DNA from: CAYXXN01 sp964469055
Lineage (GTDB): Bacteria; Acidobacteriota; Thermoanaerobaculia; Multivoradales; JAHEKO01
Reading direction: 5' to 3'
NCBI GenBank assembly: GCA_964469055.1
Contig: CAYXXN010000113.1
Location: 1-9,623, forward strand
Length of the DNA stretch: 9,623 nt
Made by a program: the position numbers and the translations under genes. Shown piece by piece: positions 5,764 through 9,623 of the stretch (its first letter is position 1; each line of letters opens with the position of its first letter). The notes under the pieces are model-generated. The model was not told the DNA's origin and searched no databases. It saw nothing but the letters and a program-made list of their open reading frames with translations.

Positions 5764-6197
5764 AGATCGCCATCGCCTCGGACCACGCCGGTTTCGCCTA
5801 CAAGGAAGAGATCGAAGGCCACCTGATCCGGCTGGGTCATGAACTACGCGACTTCGGCACCCACTCGGCGGAGTCCTGCGATTACCCGCGGTTCATCGTG
5901 CCCGCCGCCCAGGCCGTGGCGAGGGGCGACTGCGAGCGCGGCATCGTGCTCGGCGGCTCGGGCAACGGCGAGGCGATGGCCGCCAACCGCGTGCGTGGCG
6001 TGCGCTGCGCCCTGTGCTGGGACGAGCGGACGGCACGCCTCGCCCGCGAGCACAACGACGCCAACATGATCTCGCTCGGTGAGCGGCTGATCTCGCTCCC
6101 GACGGCGCTGGCCATCGTCGAGACCTGGCTCGCCACGCCTTTCGAGGGCGGCCGCCATGCTCGGCGCATCGCCCTGCTCGACGAGATCGAGCCGTAG
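5760..6197 (+). CDS. rpiB: Ribose-5-phosphate isomerase B (RpiB/LacAB family)
   Basis: A 145-residue cytoplasmic isomerase interconverting ribose-5-phosphate and ribulose-5-phosphate in the pentose phosphate pathway; relatives act on allose- or galactose-6-phosphate. The order of motifs is that of RpiB: IASDHAGFAYKEEI (5-18), DFGTHSAESCDYP (31-43), GIVLGGSGNGEAMAANRV (61-78), RCALCWDERTARLAREHNDA (82-101), and MISLGERL (103-110). E. coli RpiB uses Cys66 as catalytic base in a CGTG loop. Here that position is Gly, and Glu71 in GGSGNGE fits the M. tuberculosis-type enzyme, where a glutamate serves as base. The ATG overlaps the murJ stop as ATGA and has GGGGAGG five bases upstream, so the start is secure. 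The hyuA start follows after 18 bp. Its place in an operon with a flippase and a hydantoinase pair does not reveal the physiological sugar. Confidence 0.9.
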   Translation: MKIAIASDHAGFAYKEEIEGHLIRLGHELRDFGTHSAESCDYPRFIVPAAQAVARGDCERGIVLGGSGNGEAMAANRVRGVRCALCWDERTARLAREHNDANMISLGERLISLPTALAIVETWLATPFEGGRHARRIALLDEIEP

Positions 6198-6215
6198 AGA
6201 AGGCGAGCTCGAGCC

Positions 6216-8414
6216 GTGCGGCGCTGGGAGATCTGGGTCGACACCGGGGGCACCTTCACCGACTGCTGGGCGCGGGATCCAGACGGCGCGGTGCACCGGG
6301 CCAAGGTACTGAGCACCGGCTGCCTGCGCCGCCACGCCCGCCCCGGCGCGTCAGCCGAGGAGGCGCGCCTCGTGCCGCCGGGCGAGGAGCCGGCGGACCT
6401 GTTCGTCGGCTGCCGGCTCCGGCGGCTGGGCGGCGGCGACGCGGTCGAGATCATCGGTCACGAGGCCGGCGGCCGGTTGCGGCTGCGGCGCGGGCTCGCG
6501 CCCCCCCTCGCCGGCCAGGAGCTCTGCGAGCTGGTCTTCGACGAGGAAGCGCCGGTGGTGGCGGCGCGGCTGGTGACCGGGACACCGCGGCGCGCGCCGC
6601 TGCCAGCGATGGCCGTTCGTCTCGCCACGACGCGGGGTACGAACGCGCTCCTCGAACGACGGGGCGCCGCGGTGGCTCTCTTCGTCACCGCGGGCTTCGC
6701 CGATCTGCTCGCCATCGGCACGCAGCAGCGGGAGGAACTCTTTACTCTGCGACCGTCGAAGCCGCCACCGCTCTATGCCGCGGTCGTCGAGGTGCCGGGG
6801 CGGCTCGACGCCGAGGGTGGCGAGCTCGAGCCGCTGCGTCTCGACCTGATCCGAGCGGCGGCCGAGGCGTTGCTCGCGGACGGCGTGCGGGCGGCGGCGG
6901 TGGCCTTCCTCCACAGCTACCGGAATCCCGAGCACGAGGAACGGTGCGCGAACCTGCTCCTCGAGCTGGGCTTCGGCCATGTCTCCCGCTCGAGCGAGTT
7001 GGCTCCCCGGATCCAGATCGTGCCGCGTGCCGAAACCGCCGTCGTCGACGCCTACCTGAGCGAAGTCGTGCGGGGCCATCTCGAGCGGGTGGAAGAGGTG
7101 CTCGGCGATGGCACCCTGCACGTGATGTCGAGCGCCGGCGGGCTGGCGACGGCGGCCGCCTTCCGGCCCAAGGACAGCCTGCTCTCGGGTCCGGCCGGCG
7201 GGGTCGTGGGAGCGGCGGTCGCAGGAGCGGCTTCGGGCCGGCGGGCGCTGCTGGCCTTCGACATGGGTGGCACCTCCACCGACGTCGCCCGCTGGGCGGG
7301 CGACTTCGAGTACCGCTTCGAAACGCGCATCGGCGGCGTGCGCCTCTACGCGCCAGCCCTGGCGATCGAGACGGTCGCCGCCGGCGGCGGGTCGATTTGC
7401 GCCTTCGAGGGCCGTCAGCTCCGGGTGGGGCCCCGCAGCGCCGGCGCCGACCCCGGGCCCGCCTGTTACGGAGCGGGCGGTCCGCTCACCTTGACCGACG
7501 TCAACTTGCTGCTGGGCCGCTTGGCGCCGGAGCGCTTCGGGATCCCGCTCGATGCGGCGGCGGCCACGGCGCGTGCGGCGGAACTGGCCGAGGCCGTCGC
7601 CGCGGGCTGCGACGAGCGCCTGACCGCCGAGGAGCTGCTCGGGGGGTTGCTGCGGATCGCCGACGAGCGCATGGCCGAGGCGATGCGCAGGGTCTCCATC
7701 CGGCGCGGCTTTCTGCCCGCGGACCACGCCCTGCTGGCCTTCGGCGGGGCCGGGGGTCAGCATGCCTGCGCCCTGGCCGAGCTGCTCGACATCCGCACGG
7801 TTCTCGTGCCGCCCGACGCTGCCTTGCTGTCCGCCTTGGGGCTCGGGGCGGCGCGTCTCGAGCGCTTCGCGGAGCGGCAGGTGCTGGCCCCTCTCGCCGC
7901 AGTTCGAACGCAGATGCCCGGCTGGCTCGCCGAGCTGACCGCCAGCGCCCGAGAGGAGCTCCTCGCCGAAGGTTGTGCACGGGCGGAGATCGCGGCGCCG
8001 CGCTGTCTGGCCAGCTTGCGCCTCGTGGGGCAGGAATCGACTCTCGAGCTCGAGGTCGGTTCGGAGGGCGAGTTGGAGGCGGCCTTCCGGGCGCGGTACC
8101 GGGAGCGCTACGGCTACGCGGCGGAAGAGCGGCCGATCGAGCTCGAGTCCCTGCGGGTCGTCGTCGCGACCGAGGCGCCGCTCTCGCCTGCGGCCGTCCC
8201 CGTCGCTCCCCGTCGCGTTGCCGCCGAGGTTCGGCGCCGAGCGTGGTTCGCGGGCGGCTGGCGCGAGGCGGAGTTCTGGGATCGCGAGTCCCTGGCGCCG
8301 GGGGACGCGCTGGACGGGCCGGGCCTGGTCTTCGAGGCGCACTCCGCCACGCTGATCGAGGAGGGTTGGCGCGCCCAGGTGGACGGAGCGGGCGCCCTGG
8401 TCCTGACTCGATGA
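6216..8414 (+). CDS. hyuA: Hydantoinase/5-oxoprolinase subunit A (HyuA family)
   Basis: A 732-residue cytoplasmic subunit of an ATP-dependent ring-opening hydrolase; family members act on hydantoins, N-methylhydantoin or 5-oxoproline, and related proteins form acetone and acetophenone carboxylases. It has the ASKHA-type ATP sites: VDTGGTFTD at 8-16 and FDMGGTSTDVA at 348-358, plus TTRGTNALLERRGA (138-151), VTAGFADLLAIG, MSSAGG, LLSGPAGGVVGA, GPRSAGADPGPACYG, LTDVNLLLGRL, and FGGAGGQHACALAELL. About 100 residues (35-134) separate KVLST from TTRGTN, longer than in the short HyuA proteins, and include FVGCRLRRLGGGDAVE and FDEEAPVVAARLVTG. GTG 6216 is used because the phosphate-binding VDTGGTFTD must lie near the N-terminus; GAGAAGG is 12 bases upstream. 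It lies 18 bp after rpiB and overlaps hyuB by ATGA, so the two subunits are made together. The substrate is not determinable from sequence. Confidence 0.92.
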   Translation: MRRWEIWVDTGGTFTDCWARDPDGAVHRAKVLSTGCLRRHARPGASAEEARLVPPGEEPADLFVGCRLRRLGGGDAVEIIGHEAGGRLRLRRGLAPPLAGQELCELVFDEEAPVVAARLVTGTPRRAPLPAMAVRLATTRGTNALLERRGAAVALFVTAGFADLLAIGTQQREELFTLRPSKPPPLYAAVVEVPGRLDAEGGELEPLRLDLIRAAAEALLADGVRAAAVAFLHSYRNPEHEERCANLLLELGFGHVSRSSELAPRIQIVPRAETAVVDAYLSEVVRGHLERVEEVLGDGTLHVMSSAGGLATAAAFRPKDSLLSGPAGGVVGAAVAGAASGRRALLAFDMGGTSTDVARWAGDFEYRFETRIGGVRLYAPALAIETVAAGGGSICAFEGRQLRVGPRSAGADPGPACYGAGGPLTLTDVNLLLGRLAPERFGIPLDAAAATARAAELAEAVAAGCDERLTAEELLGGLLRIADERMAEAMRRVSIRRGFLPADHALLAFGGAGGQHACALAELLDIRTVLVPPDAALLSALGLGAARLERFAERQVLAPLAAVRTQMPGWLAELTASAREELLAEGCARAEIAAPRCLASLRLVGQESTLELEVGSEGELEAAFRARYRERYGYAAEERPIELESLRVVVATEAPLSPAAVPVAPRRVAAEVRRRAWFAGGWREAEFWDRESLAPGDALDGPGLVFEAHSATLIEEGWRAQVDGAGALVLTR

Positions 8415-9623
8415 GCGACCCCGGACGGCGCCCATCCGACGCCGTGGAGCTGGAGCTCTTCACGCATCGCTTCGCGGTGCTGGCCGAGCAGATGGGGGAG
8501 ATGCTGCGCCGTGTCGCCGTCTCCGTCAACGTCAAGGAGCGCCTCGACTTCTCCTGCGCCTTGCTCGACGGGGCCGGCGAGCTGGTCGTCAACGCGCCGC
8601 ACATTCCCGTCCACCTCGGCGCCCTCGGCCTCTGCGTGCGCCGGCTCCTCGCGGTGCTGCCCCTGGGGCCCGGGGACGTGGCGCTCACCAACCATCCCGC
8701 CTTCGGCGGCTCGCACCTGCCGGACGTGACGGTCGTCGCGCCGGCCTTCGAGCGCGAGGAGGGCGGCGAGCTGCTGGGCTATGTCGCCAACCGTGCCCAT
8801 CACGCCGAGATCGGCGGCATTCGCCCGGGTTCGATGCCGCCCGCGGCGCGGCGACTGATCGAGGAGGGGGTGGTGCTGCCGCCGATGCGGCTGGTGGTCG
8901 CCGGCGAGGCGCGCTGGCAGGAGGTACGCCGGCGGCTCGAGATGGGGCCGTATCCCTCCCGGGCCGTGCCCGAGAACCTCGCCGACCTGGCGGCGGCGGT
9001 TGCCGCCGCTCGGCGTGGGGTCGTCGGACTGCGCGACCTCGCGGGGCGGCATGGCGTGGCCACGGTGCGACGCTGGATGAGCGCCCTCGCAGACGAGGCG
9101 GAGCGGCGTATGCGGCGGGCGCTGGCGGCGCTGCCGGACGGCGAGCGGAGCGCCGAGGAGCGGCTGGACGACGGCACGCCGCTGCGCGTCACGATCCGCG
9201 TGACCGGCGAGGAGGCCGAGATCGACTTCACGGGCAGCGGTGGCGTCCACCCGGGCAATCTCAATGCTACGCCGGCCGTCGTGCGCAGCGTCGTGCTCTA
9301 CGTGCTTCGCCTGCTGATCGGCGAGCCGCTGCCGCTCAACGAGGGCTTGCTCCGACCCGTCCGTTTGCAGCTGCCCGAGGGGCTCCTGAATCCGCCCTTC
9401 CCCGACGATCCAGCGACGGCACCGGCAGTGGTGGCCGGCAACGTCGAAACCAGCCAACGACTCGTGGACACGCTGCTCCGCGCCCTGGGCCTCGCCGCCT
9501 GCAGCCAGGGGACGATGAACAACCTGTTGTTCGGCAGCGCCGCCTTCGGCTACTACGAGACGGTGGCCGGCGGCGCCGGGGCGGGCCCGGGGTTCGCCGG
9601 CGCCAGCGCCGTGCACACCCACA
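8411..9623 (+). CDS. hyuB: Hydantoinase/5-oxoprolinase subunit B (HyuB family), cut by window end
   Basis: The first 404 residues of the B subunit, which forms the hydrolytic partner of HyuA. Family motifs in order: LFTHRFAVLAEQMGEMLRR (16-34), NVKERLDFSCALLD (40-53), IPVHLGALG, GDVALTNHPAFGGSHLPDVT, ANRAHHAEIGGIRPGSMPP, IDFTGSGGVHPGNLNAT, AGNVETSQRLVDTLLRALG, and YYETVAGGAGAGPGF with GASAVHTH at the edge. The conserved Asp/His residues in NHP, SHLPD and AHHAE are the presumed metal and active-site positions in this family. HyuB proteins are usually about 520-590 residues, so roughly a quarter is missing beyond the window, with no sign of damage. The ATG overlaps the hyuA stop in ATGA; there is no good ribosome site of its own, so translational coupling is expected. 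Confidence 0.93.
   Translation, partial: MSDPGRRPSDAVELELFTHRFAVLAEQMGEMLRRVAVSVNVKERLDFSCALLDGAGELVVNAPHIPVHLGALGLCVRRLLAVLPLGPGDVALTNHPAFGGSHLPDVTVVAPAFEREEGGELLGYVANRAHHAEIGGIRPGSMPPAARRLIEEGVVLPPMRLVVAGEARWQEVRRRLEMGPYPSRAVPENLADLAAAVAAARRGVVGLRDLAGRHGVATVRRWMSALADEAERRMRRALAALPDGERSAEERLDDGTPLRVTIRVTGEEAEIDFTGSGGVHPGNLNATPAVVRSVVLYVLRLLIGEPLPLNEGLLRPVRLQLPEGLLNPPFPDDPATAPAVVAGNVETSQRLVDTLLRALGLAACSQGTMNNLLFGSAAFGYYETVAGGAGAGPGFAGASAVHTH

Noticed and set aside
6351..8435. A 694-codon open frame on the minus strand opposite hyuA
   Set aside because: It lies exactly over hyuA, is rich in Arg, Gly, Pro, Gln and Ala, and has no recognisable domain. High third-position G+C removes stops from the antisense frame.
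8114..9622. A 502-codon minus-strand open frame opposite the hyuA end and hyuB
   Set aside because: Low-complexity His/Arg/Gly/Ala composition and no motifs, while the plus strand encodes clear HyuA/HyuB sequence.
1..9623. CRISPR array, toxin-antitoxin, phage, transposon or defence genes
   Set aside because: No spaced repeats, transposase motifs, terminal inverted repeats or phage structural genes were seen on either strand; the lone Sir2 is of the deacylase type with no defence partner (for example Argonaute or HerA) beside it.

Overview
This is a G+C-rich bacterial window (about 63-75% G+C in the lines I counted by hand), densely packed with short gaps and ATGA-type overlaps. No rRNA, tRNA, IS element, phage gene or CRISPR array is visible. 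The gene content (MurJ flippase, FmdB zinc ribbon with a long acidic tail, secreted protein ending in PVELQSLSVD, hydantoinase/oxoprolinase pair) best fits an uncultured acidobacterial lineage such as Thermoanaerobaculia. That assignment is an inference from family resemblance only. Several proteins (CysA/SseA-type rhodanese, SufE-like protein, Glu-type RpiB) look like the versions known from actinobacteria.

Layout. Bases 1-504 (minus strand) hold two unrelated protein fragments in one reading frame: a piece of a polytopic membrane protein (about 1-300) and the nucleophile-elbow region of a secreted esterase-like protein (about 301-504). They abut, out of frame, the 3' end of a Sir2-family NAD-dependent deacylase gene (about 505-1266, minus). 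This three-piece mosaic is the oddest structure here and may be an assembly artefact at a contig end. Upstream of sir2 on the same strand lies an exported Cys-rich protein with a Rossmann/glutamine-amidotransferase-like look (1323-2096). A 129-bp divergent intergenic region separates it from a plus-strand pair, a two-domain thiosulfate sulfurtransferase (2226-3086) and a SufE-like sulfur acceptor (3117-3572), which together look like a sulfur-relay module. A convergent FmdB-type gene (3565-4065, minus) overlaps the end of sufE by 8 bp. From about 4096 to the right edge runs a tightly packed plus-strand operon: murJ-like flippase (TTG start), rpiB-like sugar-phosphate isomerase, hyuA and hyuB (hydantoinase/5-oxoprolinase A and B). 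HyuB is cut by the window end.

I see known families throughout and no convincing undescribed defence or mobile system. The most useful second looks are the left-end mosaic, the rhodanese-SufE pairing, the acidic-tailed FmdB protein, the Glu-for-Cys RpiB, and the enlarged N-terminal region of HyuA. The very long open frames opposite hyuA, hyuB and the rhodanese gene are G+C-driven shadows.
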